Shown piece by piece: positions 1 to 5,909 of a stretch of 6,059 nucleotides of DNA (positions within the stretch are counted from its first letter, which is position 1; each line of letters starts with the position of its first letter). The position numbers and the translations under genes are program-made. Below the pieces are notes generated by a model. The model did no database searches, was not told the origin of the DNA, and saw nothing but the letters and a program-made list of their open reading frames with translations. The stretch is from Propionibacteriales bacterium (GTDB taxonomy: Bacteria > Actinomycetota > Actinomycetes > Propionibacteriales > Propionibacteriaceae), in assembly GCA_017882655.1 (NCBI GenBank), contig JADGPB010000163.1, positions 1 to 6,059 of the forward strand, read 5' to 3'.

Positions 1-576
1 GGCGATCGGGCTCCAGGCTTCGACGCGGATCCCCGCGCGGAGGCAGCGCTCCTCGACGTCCCTCTGCTGGAGTTCGGGATGAAGCTCGATCTGGTTGACG
101 GCCGGGATGGTGGCGCTCTCGGTAGCGATGCGGTCGAGATGCTCAGGCAGGAAGTTCGAGACTCCGATTGACCTGGTGAGGCCCTGCTCAGCGAAGCGCT
201 CGAGTGCCTGCCAGCTTTCGAGGTAGAGCCCTCGGGCCGGCGTCGGCCAATGGATGAGGTAGAGGTCGACGAACGACAGACCCAGTTTGTCCAGGCTGGA
301 TTTGATGGCGTCCCCGGACAGGGCGTTGGCCTGATCGGCCGGCCGTTGTTTGGTGGTGATGAAGAGGTCCGAGCGACTGATTCCGGACTCTACGATCGCT
401 TCGCCAACAGCGCTCTCGTTGGCGTACCCGGCGGCCGTGTCGATGTGACGGTAGCCGACTTCGAGGGCGTCGAGCACGACGCGCTTGGTCTCGGCAGGGT
501 CAACCTGGAAGACGCCGAATCCCAGCTGAGGAATGCTGGCCCCGCTGTTCAGTTCGATAACGGGCACAGTGCTCAC
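1..576 (-). CDS. Aldo/keto reductase, 2,5-diketo-D-gluconate reductase-like (partial; C-terminus off the left edge)
   Basis: NAD(P)H-dependent cytosolic reductase of aldehydes or ketones, of the AKR5-like (2,5-diketogluconate reductase) type. The window holds the first 192 codons, out of about 275 usual for the family. Read directly: the N-terminal 'IPQLGFGVFQV' strand, 'HIDTAAGYANE' with catalytic Asp46 and Tyr51, Lys76 in 'FITTK', and His109 in 'LIHWP', so the full catalytic tetrad is present. 'GVSNF' (138-142) and Gln162 in 'VNQIELHP' match the nicotinamide-binding positions. The start is GTG at 576, because GAGGAG lies 8-9 nt upstream; a second in-frame GTG at 567 is less well placed. Odd point: Lys76 is followed by QRPAD, where relatives usually have a hydrophobic residue and an aromatic one (TKLW). 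The gene is on the same strand as the sugar operon but is separated from it by the ABM gene and 378 bp, so it probably has its own promoter. It could reduce an aldehyde released by the aldolase, but that is inference. Confidence 0.9.
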   Translation of the reverse strand, partial: MSTVPVIELNSGASIPQLGFGVFQVDPAETKRVVLDALEVGYRHIDTAAGYANESAVGEAIVESGISRSDLFITTKQRPADQANALSGDAIKSSLDKLGLSFVDLYLIHWPTPARGLYLESWQALERFAEQGLTRSIGVSNFLPEHLDRIATESATIPAVNQIELHPELQQRDVEERCLRAGIRVEAWSPIA

Positions 577-584
577 TTTGTCTT

Positions 585-590
585 CTCCTC
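585..590 (-). promoter_or_regulatory. Shine-Dalgarno of the aldo/keto reductase
   Basis: On the minus strand this reads GAGGAG, a strong match to the anti-Shine-Dalgarno, 8 nt before GTG at 576. It is the clearest ribosome-binding site in the window and decides the GTG start over the internal GTG at 567. Confidence 0.75.
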
Positions 591-603
591 TTGGTGGACG
601 ATA

Positions 604-622
604 GATCTCCGGTCCAGAGATC
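604..622. promoter_or_regulatory. 19-bp palindrome, candidate operator upstream of the aldo/keto reductase
   Basis: The sequence GATCTCCGGTCCAGAGATC is an inverted repeat centred on T613. Outer arms GATCTC/GAGATC and inner GG/CC all pair; only C610/A616 does not, so 8 of 9 pairs match. It ends 27 nt before the reductase start codon. A weak -10-like hexamer (TATCGT, minus strand, 603-598) abuts it, so a bound protein could block transcription. The size suits a dimeric regulator of the GntR, LacI or TetR sort. No regulator gene lies in the window, so the identity of the binder is unknown. A short hairpin in an mRNA leader is the alternative. Confidence 0.4.
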
Positions 623-710
623 CCCCATCGAACGGAACTCGCTACAGCCGGACAGCCCAGCCAATGGCTTGTGGGCACCCCAAGCCGCTGGCATCGGGAG
701 TCTCTTCCTT

Positions 711-729
711 CCTGCGTCGCAATCGCAGG
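711..729. repeat. Inverted repeat CCTGCG-N7-CGCAGG
   Basis: Perfect 6-bp arms CCTGCG (711-716) and CGCAGG (724-729) flank a 7-nt spacer. It lies in the divergent control region, about 135 nt upstream of the aldo/keto reductase start. It has the same overall span (19 bp) as the palindrome at 604-622 but a different sequence, so it is not a second copy of that site. It may be an operator or a leader hairpin; short inverted repeats also occur by chance in GC-rich DNA. Confidence 0.3.
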
Positions 730-872
730 CAACCCCGAGTTTAGGCTTGCGGTTTCCATTAGGCAAACAGCAGAGAATTCTAGCATTCAGAAGCGTGGGT
801 GATAGATGAACGAGACTGAAGCACAGGTTCGCGCAAGACGGTGGGGCGGCCGGGCGCTCGAACACACATTCG

Positions 873-890
873 CCGGCCTGCTTGGGCCGG
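873..890. repeat. GC-rich hairpin upstream of the ABM gene
   Basis: Arms CCGGCC (873-878) and GGCCGG (885-890) can form a 6-bp all-GC stem with a 6-nt loop, TGCTTG. It ends 64 nt before the ABM start codon. No T-run follows on either strand, so it is not a standard intrinsic terminator. It may be regulatory or incidental. Confidence 0.3.
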
Positions 891-942
891 ATCGGGGGTT
901 CTCAAGGTGTATCGGCGCGCCCCCAAGGCGTCGTCGGAACGC

Positions 943-948
943 TAATGT
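943..948 (+). promoter_or_regulatory. -10-like box placed for a leaderless ABM transcript
   Basis: TAATGT fits the actinobacterial -10 pattern TANNNT. Six bases separate it from the ATG at 955, so initiation at the usual distance would fall on the A of the start codon. Its first three bases also form an in-frame TAA stop, which rules out a longer protein, and no Shine-Dalgarno sits close to the ATG. There is no recognisable -35 hexamer about 17 bp upstream. The leaderless reading is inference from these positions. Confidence 0.4.
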
Positions 949-954
949 CGCGGC

Positions 955-1257
955 ATGTTCGCGATTGCGGTTCGGTTCGATCTGAAGGATGAGGACGCCG
1001 CACGCGCCTTCGACTCGCTGGTGACGGAGATGCTTGACGGCATCAAGGAGCTGGAGCCTGAGACCTTGGTCTACGCGGTTCACATGGTCGAGGATGCCCC
1101 GCTGTCCCGCGTCTTCTACGAGGTCTACGCCAGTCGCGAAGCGCACACGCACCACGAAGCGAACCCCTCCACCCACCGCCTCTTGTCTCAGGTCGACGCA
1201 CTCACCACCAGCACTCGAGTTGAGTTCCTCGGAGCCCCAACCGGCAAGCTGTTCTGA
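955..1257 (+). CDS. ABM-domain protein (antibiotic biosynthesis monooxygenase / putative quinol monooxygenase family)
   Basis: A 100-residue single-domain protein of the dimeric alpha-beta-barrel (ABM) type. Seen: an opening beta strand FAIAVRFDL (2-10), an amphipathic helix (about 12-30), the family-typical 'EPETLVYAVH' (34-43), 'FYEVYAS' (54-60), and a His-rich helix start 'HTHHEANPSTHRLL' (64-77). Length and motif order match the family, whose members include small quinol monooxygenases, YgiN-like proteins and the autoinducer-2 isomerase LsrG; cofactor and substrate vary and cannot be told here. An in-frame stop at 943-945 makes ATG 955 the first possible Met start, although it has no clear Shine-Dalgarno. 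The gene converges on the aldolase gene (45-nt gap) and diverges from the aldo/keto reductase. A link to the sugar pathway is possible only by proximity. Confidence 0.85.
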   Translation: MFAIAVRFDLKDEDAARAFDSLVTEMLDGIKELEPETLVYAVHMVEDAPLSRVFYEVYASREAHTHHEANPSTHRLLSQVDALTTSTRVEFLGAPTGKLF

Positions 1258-1302
1258 TCGCGCGCTCGCTTAGCTGCTCAGACCGCGTTTGGCTCACGAG
1301 TC

Positions 1303-2211
1303 CTAGTCCAGCAGACGGTCACCTTGCTCGATGACGTCCGACAGCCTCTCCCAGAGCGCGTCGAGGGCGACCTTGTCATCGGCTGACAAGGGCCGGAAGG
1401 GCGCGCGGCACGGCCCGGTCGGGACCCCGTCATACCCGGACAGGTACTTGGCCGACTGGAATACGCCGTGGGCGACGAGTGTCTCCACGACATCGTTGAT
1501 CTGTGACTGCACTCGTCGAGCCTCGGCCATGTCTCCTCGCGCGAATGCGTCGCGGACCCGGATGAAGAGCTCGACCTGAAGGTTCACCGTGGTCCCCACC
1601 GTGGCCGTCGCGCCGGCGGCCAGCGCGGACAGGTAGATCTCGTCGAAGCCGTTGAAGAAGATCTTGTCCGGGTAGGCGCTTGCCATGCGCTCGAGGGCGT
1701 ACATGTCGTGCGACGTGTGCTTCATGCCCAGCAGCCGCTCATGTCCGAACAGATCTCGGGCCGTGTGCTTGTCGAACGTGATCCCGGTGAATTGCGGGAT
1801 GTTGTACAGGAGCACCGGCAGCGGGACGGCGTCGAGCACGGTCTGGTAGTACCTCGTCACCTCGTCGGACGTCCAGTTGTAGTAGTACGGCGGGATCAGC
1901 GACACCGCCGCCACGCCGGCGTCGGCGGCGTCGCGGGCGAGTGAGACCGCGTCGCGCGTCCGGATTGTGCCGACGTGCGCGATCACCGGGACCCGACCGT
2001 TGACCTGATCGACGACCGCACGCACCACGTCGCTTCGCTCGTCCAGACTCAGCAGGAGAGCCTCACCCGACGAACCGCAGCAGTAGAAGCCCTCGACACC
2101 CCGGGCGATCTGCCGCTCGACCAGCTCACGAAGGACCTCGACGTCGATGGACTCATCGTCCCGCATCGGAGTCACCAGCGCGGAGAAGATCCGCCGTAGA
2201 TCGGTCACCAT
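1303..2211 (-). CDS. N-acetylneuraminate lyase / dihydrodipicolinate synthase-family class I aldolase
   Basis: A 302-residue TIM-barrel aldolase using a lysine Schiff base, expected to cleave a 2-keto-3-deoxy acid to pyruvate and an aldehyde in the cytosol. Seen: 'GSSGE' (46-50, pyruvate carboxylate binding; NAL usually GSTGE), Tyr136 in 'LLYNIP', Schiff-base Lys164 in 'GMKHTSHDMY', and 'NGFDEIYLSALAAG' (187-200). These align with E. coli NanA Tyr137, Lys165 and 'NGYDEI', including the Asp-Glu pair that contacts the sialic acid tail. Family members also act on 2-keto-3-deoxy-gluconate, -galactonate and pentonates, and the neighbouring dehydratase and dehydrogenase favour such a substrate. It is the last gene of the operon; its ATG overlaps the SDR stop by 7 nt (ATGGTGA). 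GTG at 2208 is an alternative start, but a G-rich Shine-Dalgarno-like stretch is better spaced for ATG. The family call is secure; the substrate is open. Confidence 0.9.
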   Translation of the reverse strand: MVTDLRRIFSALVTPMRDDESIDVEVLRELVERQIARGVEGFYCCGSSGEALLLSLDERSDVVRAVVDQVNGRVPVIAHVGTIRTRDAVSLARDAADAGVAAVSLIPPYYYNWTSDEVTRYYQTVLDAVPLPVLLYNIPQFTGITFDKHTARDLFGHERLLGMKHTSHDMYALERMASAYPDKIFFNGFDEIYLSALAAGATATVGTTVNLQVELFIRVRDAFARGDMAEARRVQSQINDVVETLVAHGVFQSAKYLSGYDGVPTGPCRAPFRPLSADDKVALDALWERLSDVIEQGDRLLD

Positions 2212-3047
2212 GCCGTCCAGCCCCCGTCGACGACGAGGTTCGCACCCGTCATGTAGGACGAGGCGTCGGAAGCCAGGAACACCGCCGCACCGTTGAAGTC
2301 GGTCGCAGCCGCCATCCGACCCATCGGCATCCGCGCGTTGTAGTTTGCCTGGAACTGCTCGTCCTGAGAGTCGCGTCCGACCCCGGACGGGGTCAGGGTG
2401 TTGACGCGGATCCCGTTCCTCGCCCAGTACGTCGCGCAGTAGCGAGTGAAGTTGTACAGACCGGACTTGGCCACGCTGTACGCGACGGGCTTGATGAACG
2501 GGGCGTCGCCGCGCTCAGCCTTGTAGGCGTAGATGGGCTGTTGTGGCGAGACCATGCCGTAGATGGACCCGATGTTGATGATCGACCCCGGACGCTCAGC
2601 CTGGCGCATGCGACGCCCGACGGCCCTGGTCATCAGGAAGGTCCCCACGAGGTTCACGTCCAAGACCTCTCGGAAGACCTCCTCGGGGAAGTCCTCGAAG
2701 GGCCCCGAAACCTCGGGTGGTGCGCTGGGCTGGGTGTCGAGACCAGCGTTGTTGATCAGGACGTCAGGGGTGCCGAAGGACTCCTGTGCCTTATCCAGGG
2801 CCAGCTCGATCGAGGCGGAGTTCGTGATGTCGACTGTCACCAGCAGCAGGTCGGGTGATGCAGCGTACGACCCGAGCGCGGCTTCGGCCCGAGCGGCACT
2901 GACATCCCGCGCCATGGCGACCACGCGCGCCCCCCGGGAAAGAAACTCGGTCGTGAAGGCTGTCCCGATCTGGCCGAGTGCCCCGGTGATCACGACCACC
3001 CTGCCGGCCACACCGAATAGCGGATCATCGGTTCCGATGGCGTTCAC
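2205..3047 (-). CDS. Short-chain dehydrogenase/reductase (SDR) with an insertion before the catalytic Tyr
   Basis: A 280-residue classical SDR, cytosolic and NAD(P)-dependent. Seen: Rossmann glycine motif 'TGALGQIG' (21-28), Asp73 in 'VDIT', 'NNAG' (99-102), Asn132 in 'DVNLVG', Ser161 in 'NIGSIYG', and 'YSVAK' with Tyr190 and Lys194, so the catalytic Asn-Ser-Tyr-Lys set is complete. It ends with the usual 'VVDGGW'. Ser161 and Tyr190 are 29 positions apart rather than the common 12-14; the extra stretch (about 171-187) includes 'AYKAERGDAPFIKP'. By memory, similar spacing occurs in SDRs near nonulosonic-acid genes (PtmA-like), which I cannot verify here. In this operon it would oxidise a sugar to a lactone or act on a keto-deoxy-acid intermediate. 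The start is GTG at 3047, overlapping the dehydratase stop as GTGA, which suggests translational coupling; the Shine-Dalgarno (AAGG) is weak. Confidence 0.9.
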   Translation of the reverse strand: MNAIGTDDPLFGVAGRVVVITGALGQIGTAFTTEFLSRGARVVAMARDVSAARAEAALGSYAASPDLLLVTVDITNSASIELALDKAQESFGTPDVLINNAGLDTQPSAPPEVSGPFEDFPEEVFREVLDVNLVGTFLMTRAVGRRMRQAERPGSIINIGSIYGMVSPQQPIYAYKAERGDAPFIKPVAYSVAKSGLYNFTRYCATYWARNGIRVNTLTPSGVGRDSQDEQFQANYNARMPMGRMAAATDFNGAAVFLASDASSYMTGANLVVDGGWTAW

Positions 3048-4126
3048 AGGGCATGCGCCTTCAGGTAGTCCCAGTTGAACTCAAGCCCGTGGCCGGGGAC
3101 GTTGCGCGGGGCGAGGTAGCCATCGACAGGCGGCTGAGGCTCGATCACCTTGAGCTCCGACATGGTGCCGCCGTCGGTCATCTCTCCACAGAGGGCATTC
3201 GGGGTGGCGCAGAGGATGTGAGCACTGAGCTCGACGACGAAGTGGGGAGCCATCGGGCGGCCGAAGGAGCGGGCTGTGGCCGCGATGTCGAGCCACGGCG
3301 TGATCCCGCCGACTCGGCCGAGATCGGCCTGGACGAAGTCGACCGCGTCCATGGCGAGGTAGTTGTTGAACTGGTTGAGCGTGTAGACGTTCTCGCCAAG
3401 GCCGATCGGGATTCCCGTCCGGGCCCGCAGCTGGGCATGTCCGAGGACGTCGTCGCTGGGCAGCGGCTCCTCGATCCAGTAGAGGTTCAAGTGCTCGAAT
3501 CGTTTGAAGGCCTGCAGCGCGGCGCCGTACGTCCAGCCCTGGTTGGCGTCGACCATCAGCGGGAACATCCCGACGGCCTCACGGATCTTCGTGAGGCGTT
3601 CCACGTCCTCCTCCAGGTCTGGCTTGCCGACCTTGACCTTGGCGGCGAAGTAGCCGTCGGCCTTCCAGCCCTGCACCTGGTCGACGACCTCCTCGGCTGA
3701 GAGGTTCAGGTTGATCCCGCTGCCGTACAGCTTGACCCTGTCGTGCACACGTCCCAACACGTCGACGAGCGCCTGCCCGCGCTCCTTGCCAACCAGGTCC
3801 CACATGGCGATGTCGATGGCGGCCAGGGCCAGAGTTGTCACCCCACCGGGCCCGTTGTCACGGATGTAGCGCCAGGAGTCGTGCCACAGTTTCCGCGGGT
3901 TGACCTCACGACCGTCCAGCTCTGGCATCAGCTCGTCGAGCATCGCCATCATGGTCCGGCCGCCCACGCCCGAGGTGTGGCTGAACCCCGTCCCGACCAG
4001 CCCCGTGTCGGTCGTCACCCTCGCGGTCAGGAACTCGATGTCGGTCACGCGGTGGATCTGGTCGCCCCACTCGCCCTTGGCGAGCGGAACCTTGGAGAGC
4101 ATTAGGTCGATGCTGTCAATTCTCAT
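3044..4126 (-). CDS. Enolase-superfamily enzyme, mandelate racemase subgroup; probable acid-sugar dehydratase
   Basis: A 360-residue Mg2+ enzyme that abstracts the proton alpha to a carboxylate; in this setting it probably dehydrates an aldonate or aldarate to a 2-keto-3-deoxy acid. All mandelate racemase landmarks are present at near-identical numbering: Lys163 and Lys165 (KxK), metal ligands Asp193 ('VDANQGW'), Glu219 ('WIEEP') and Glu245 ('GLGEN'), the Asp268/His295 dyad, and Glu315. The N-terminal capping domain spans about 1-125 and the barrel 130-340. KxK plus a His-Asp dyad is shared by talarate/galactarate, fuconate and tartrate dehydratases and by mandelate racemase, so the substrate is undetermined. 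The start is ATG at 4126, where homology begins ('MRIDSID'); the frame stays open far upstream only as antisense-like read-through inside the permease gene. It lies 23 nt after the permease stop, with a weak Shine-Dalgarno (AGAAAG), and overlaps the SDR by 4 nt. Confidence 0.9.
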   Translation of the reverse strand: MRIDSIDLMLSKVPLAKGEWGDQIHRVTDIEFLTARVTTDTGLVGTGFSHTSGVGGRTMMAMLDELMPELDGREVNPRKLWHDSWRYIRDNGPGGVTTLALAAIDIAMWDLVGKERGQALVDVLGRVHDRVKLYGSGINLNLSAEEVVDQVQGWKADGYFAAKVKVGKPDLEEDVERLTKIREAVGMFPLMVDANQGWTYGAALQAFKRFEHLNLYWIEEPLPSDDVLGHAQLRARTGIPIGLGENVYTLNQFNNYLAMDAVDFVQADLGRVGGITPWLDIAATARSFGRPMAPHFVVELSAHILCATPNALCGEMTDGGTMSELKVIEPQPPVDGYLAPRNVPGHGLEFNWDYLKAHAL

Positions 4127-4149
4127 GGGTGTGCTTTCTGTGAGACGTG

Positions 4150-4998
4150 TCAGCCCTTGACGGCGCCCGCGGCGAGCCCCGCGACGAGCCGGTCTTGGAC
4201 CAGGAAGAAGCCGATGATCACGGGCAGAACGGAGAGCACTCCGCCGGCCGTGAGGAGGTCCCAGCGGATCTGGAACTCCCCGATGAACAGGTGGAGGCCG
4301 ATCGGGAGCGTACGGCTGTCCGTGGAAGCCGTGAAGGTCAGCGCGTAGAGGAACTCGTTCCACGACAGGATGAAGATGTACGTCCCCGCAGCCACCAGGC
4401 CAGGTGTCAGAAGAGGCAGGATCAGGTGGCCGATGACCTGCCAGGTCGAGGCCCCGTCGATCCGTCCTGACTCTTCCAGCTCGCGCGGCAGGGAGTCGAG
4501 GAAGCCCTTCAACAGCCACGTCGCGAAGGGCGTGGCGAAGGCTGAGTGGACGAGCGCGAGGCCGATCTTGCTGTCGAGCAGACCGAACGTCCGGAGCTGC
4601 CCCTGCAGGGACACGACCAGCAGCACGGCCGGGAACAGCTGCGCCAGGAGCATCCCGGTCATCGCGTACTTCTTGCCGGGGAAGTCGAAGCGCGACAGCG
4701 CGATCGCCGCACCCGTGGCCACCGTCAGTGTGAGCGGCACCGCGATGGCCACCACGGTGAGGCTGTTGCGCAGGTAGATCAGGAAGTCGGTACCAGTCAC
4801 AAGATCCCGGTACGCGTCCAGCGTGATCGCCTTCGGGAGCAGCGATGCTCCCGCGGTCTGCAGCTCAGCCTGGGGGGTCACCGAGGTCAGGAGCATGATC
4901 AGGTACGGGGCGAGGATCGTTCCCAGCCATCCGAAGAGCGCGACGTACAGGGCGACGCGCCCGAGAACCTGAACTGGCGTTGTCTGCTTCTTCCTCAT
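4150..4998 (-). CDS. CUT1-type sugar ABC transporter permease (MalG-like)
   Basis: A 282-residue inner-membrane permease, the second membrane subunit of a binding-protein-dependent sugar importer. About six membrane spans are visible, near 13-38, 78-100, 113-131, 145-166, 191-215 and 250-268. The cytoplasmic EAA loop that docks the ATPase is 'ELEESGRIDGAS' (173-184) with the following 'ILPLLTPG'. The C-terminus 'LVAGLAAGAVKG' is typical of the MalG branch, and the length is normal. The start is ATG at 4998, overlapping the stop of the upstream permease as ATGA, so the two subunits are probably translationally coupled. The frame continues open upstream of this ATG inside the other permease gene, but that part is not membrane-like and is not expected to be translated. 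Confidence 0.92.
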   Translation of the reverse strand: MRKKQTTPVQVLGRVALYVALFGWLGTILAPYLIMLLTSVTPQAELQTAGASLLPKAITLDAYRDLVTGTDFLIYLRNSLTVVAIAVPLTLTVATGAAIALSRFDFPGKKYAMTGMLLAQLFPAVLLVVSLQGQLRTFGLLDSKIGLALVHSAFATPFATWLLKGFLDSLPRELEESGRIDGASTWQVIGHLILPLLTPGLVAAGTYIFILSWNEFLYALTFTASTDSRTLPIGLHLFIGEFQIRWDLLTAGGVLSVLPVIIGFFLVQDRLVAGLAAGAVKG

Positions 4999-5909
4999 CG
5001 CGGGCTCCCGTCGTCCCTGGTCAGACGGAGATAGATGGCAATGAAGATGCACAGGACTGCTGCCTGCGTCACGGCATATGCCGCGCCCTGCCCGAAGTCG
5101 GCCGACTTGTACGCGGTCAGGTACGACTCCAGCGCCCACGTGGTGGACGAGATGCCAGGACCACCCGTGGTCATGATGAGGACCAGGTCGACGTAGTTGG
5201 AGGTCCAGATGAGTCGCAGCAGGGTCGTGATCAGGACGGTCGGCACGATGACTGGCCACACCACCGCCCAGAACGTCGCCCAGCGTCCCGCGCCGTCCAT
5301 GGCGGCGGCCTCTCGCTGCTCGGGCGACACTCCCTGCAGGGCGGCCAGGATCATGACGGCGAAGAGAGGGATGCCCTGCCAGACGTCGACGGCGACAAGC
5401 GTCGGCAGCGCTGACTCCGGCCGGCTCAGGAGTTCGAGCGGCTCCTTGATCAGCCCTAGACCCAAGAGGATCTTGTTCAGGATTCCGTGGTTGGGATCGA
5501 GGATCCAGATCCACATCAGCGCAACCAGCACGCTCGGGGTCGCCCAAGGGATCATCGCGAGCCCTCGGAACGCCCCGCGCAAGGCGAACCGCTGATTCAT
5601 CATCAGCGCCGCGGTCAACCCCAGGAGCAGCTGCAAGCCGACGGCGCCCAGGGTCCAGAATGCGGTGTTGCCCGCATACCGTCCGAAGTTGAGGTTCTTG
5701 AAGATCGCAACGAAGTTGTCGAATCCGACGAACCGGACGATGCCCTGGAAGGGGTTCGCCTCGTTGAAGGCGAACCACACGCTCCTCACCAGCGGGAACG
5801 CCGCGAAGATACCAACGAGGATGAGCGCGGGCGCGAGAAGGATGTACGCCTCACGTGCTTGGGTGGTATGCGCTCGAGTTCGTCGACGGACGGCGGTCGA
5901 TTGCGCCAT
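4995..5909 (-). CDS. CUT1-type sugar ABC transporter permease (MalF/UgpA-like)
   Basis: A 304-residue inner-membrane permease, partner of the MalG-like subunit. Seen: a basic cytoplasmic N-terminus rich in Arg, then about six membrane spans (near 23-46, 84-107, 116-138, 168-192, 218-238 and 275-296), and the EAA loop 'EAAAMDGAGRWATFW' with 'VVWPVIVPT', the ATPase docking site. The segment 'TTGGPG' before the last span is common in this family. ATG at 5909 is preferred: it shares one base with the binding-protein stop (TGATG), and AGG lies 7 nt upstream. GTG at 5912 would add one residue with poorer spacing. No ATP-binding subunit lies between or after the permeases in this window. Confidence 0.92.
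   Translation of the reverse strand: MAQSTAVRRRTRAHTTQAREAYILLAPALILVGIFAAFPLVRSVWFAFNEANPFQGIVRFVGFDNFVAIFKNLNFGRYAGNTAFWTLGAVGLQLLLGLTAALMMNQRFALRGAFRGLAMIPWATPSVLVALMWIWILDPNHGILNKILLGLGLIKEPLELLSRPESALPTLVAVDVWQGIPLFAVMILAALQGVSPEQREAAAMDGAGRWATFWAVVWPVIVPTVLITTLLRLIWTSNYVDLVLIMTTGGPGISSTTWALESYLTAYKSADFGQGAAYAVTQAAVLCIFIAIYLRLTRDDGSPR

Larger units (their letters stand above)
577..954. other. 378-bp divergent intergenic region, no convincing gene
   Basis: This region lies between the divergently read aldo/keto reductase (start 576) and ABM-domain gene (start 955). Neither strand gives a protein I recognise; its open frames are short and lack coding character. It is less GC-rich around 740-800 than the flanking genes, as expected of a control region. 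It contains the palindrome at 604-622, an inverted repeat at 711-729, a direct repeat TTAGGC at 741-746 and 759-764, an imperfect 14-bp palindrome at 775-788, and a GC-rich hairpin at 873-890. On the minus strand, TAGAAT (782-777) is a good -10 match for a longer reductase transcript, but I see no matching -35. Confidence 0.6.

Noticed and set aside
250..744. Plus-strand open frames opposite the aldo/keto reductase and the control region
   Set aside because: They are antisense readings of the reductase, whose minus-strand frame has a full catalytic tetrad and a strong Shine-Dalgarno.
806..985. Plus-strand open frame of 59 codons beginning MNETEAQVRARRWGG, with GGTGA just upstream
   Set aside because: It overlaps the ABM gene start in another frame, ends in an Arg-rich low-complexity stretch, crosses the GC-rich hairpin and resembles no family I know. 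Probably chance.
787..1176. Minus-strand open frame of 129 codons across the ABM gene
   Set aside because: Antisense to a recognisable ABM domain, with no family match of its own.
1253..1282. Possible bidirectional terminator between the convergent ABM and aldolase genes (TCTGA/TCAGA arms)
   Set aside because: The arms are only 5 bp, the 20-nt interior does not pair well and no T-run follows on either strand.
1303..2211. Calling the aldolase a lysine-biosynthesis dihydrodipicolinate synthase (dapA)
   Set aside because: The K164-HTSHD and NGFDE motifs are of NAL type, and the neighbours are sugar transport and catabolism genes.
4127..4516. Extension of the dehydratase by about 130 residues upstream of ATG 4126
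   Set aside because: The extension lies within the permease gene in another frame, is rich in Arg and Pro, and has no enolase-family similarity. Homology begins at MRIDSID.
4999..5778. Extension of the MalG-like permease to a 542-residue protein
   Set aside because: The added part is a shifted-frame reading of the other permease, Arg/Pro-rich and not membrane-like; the ATGA overlap at 4998 explains the true start.
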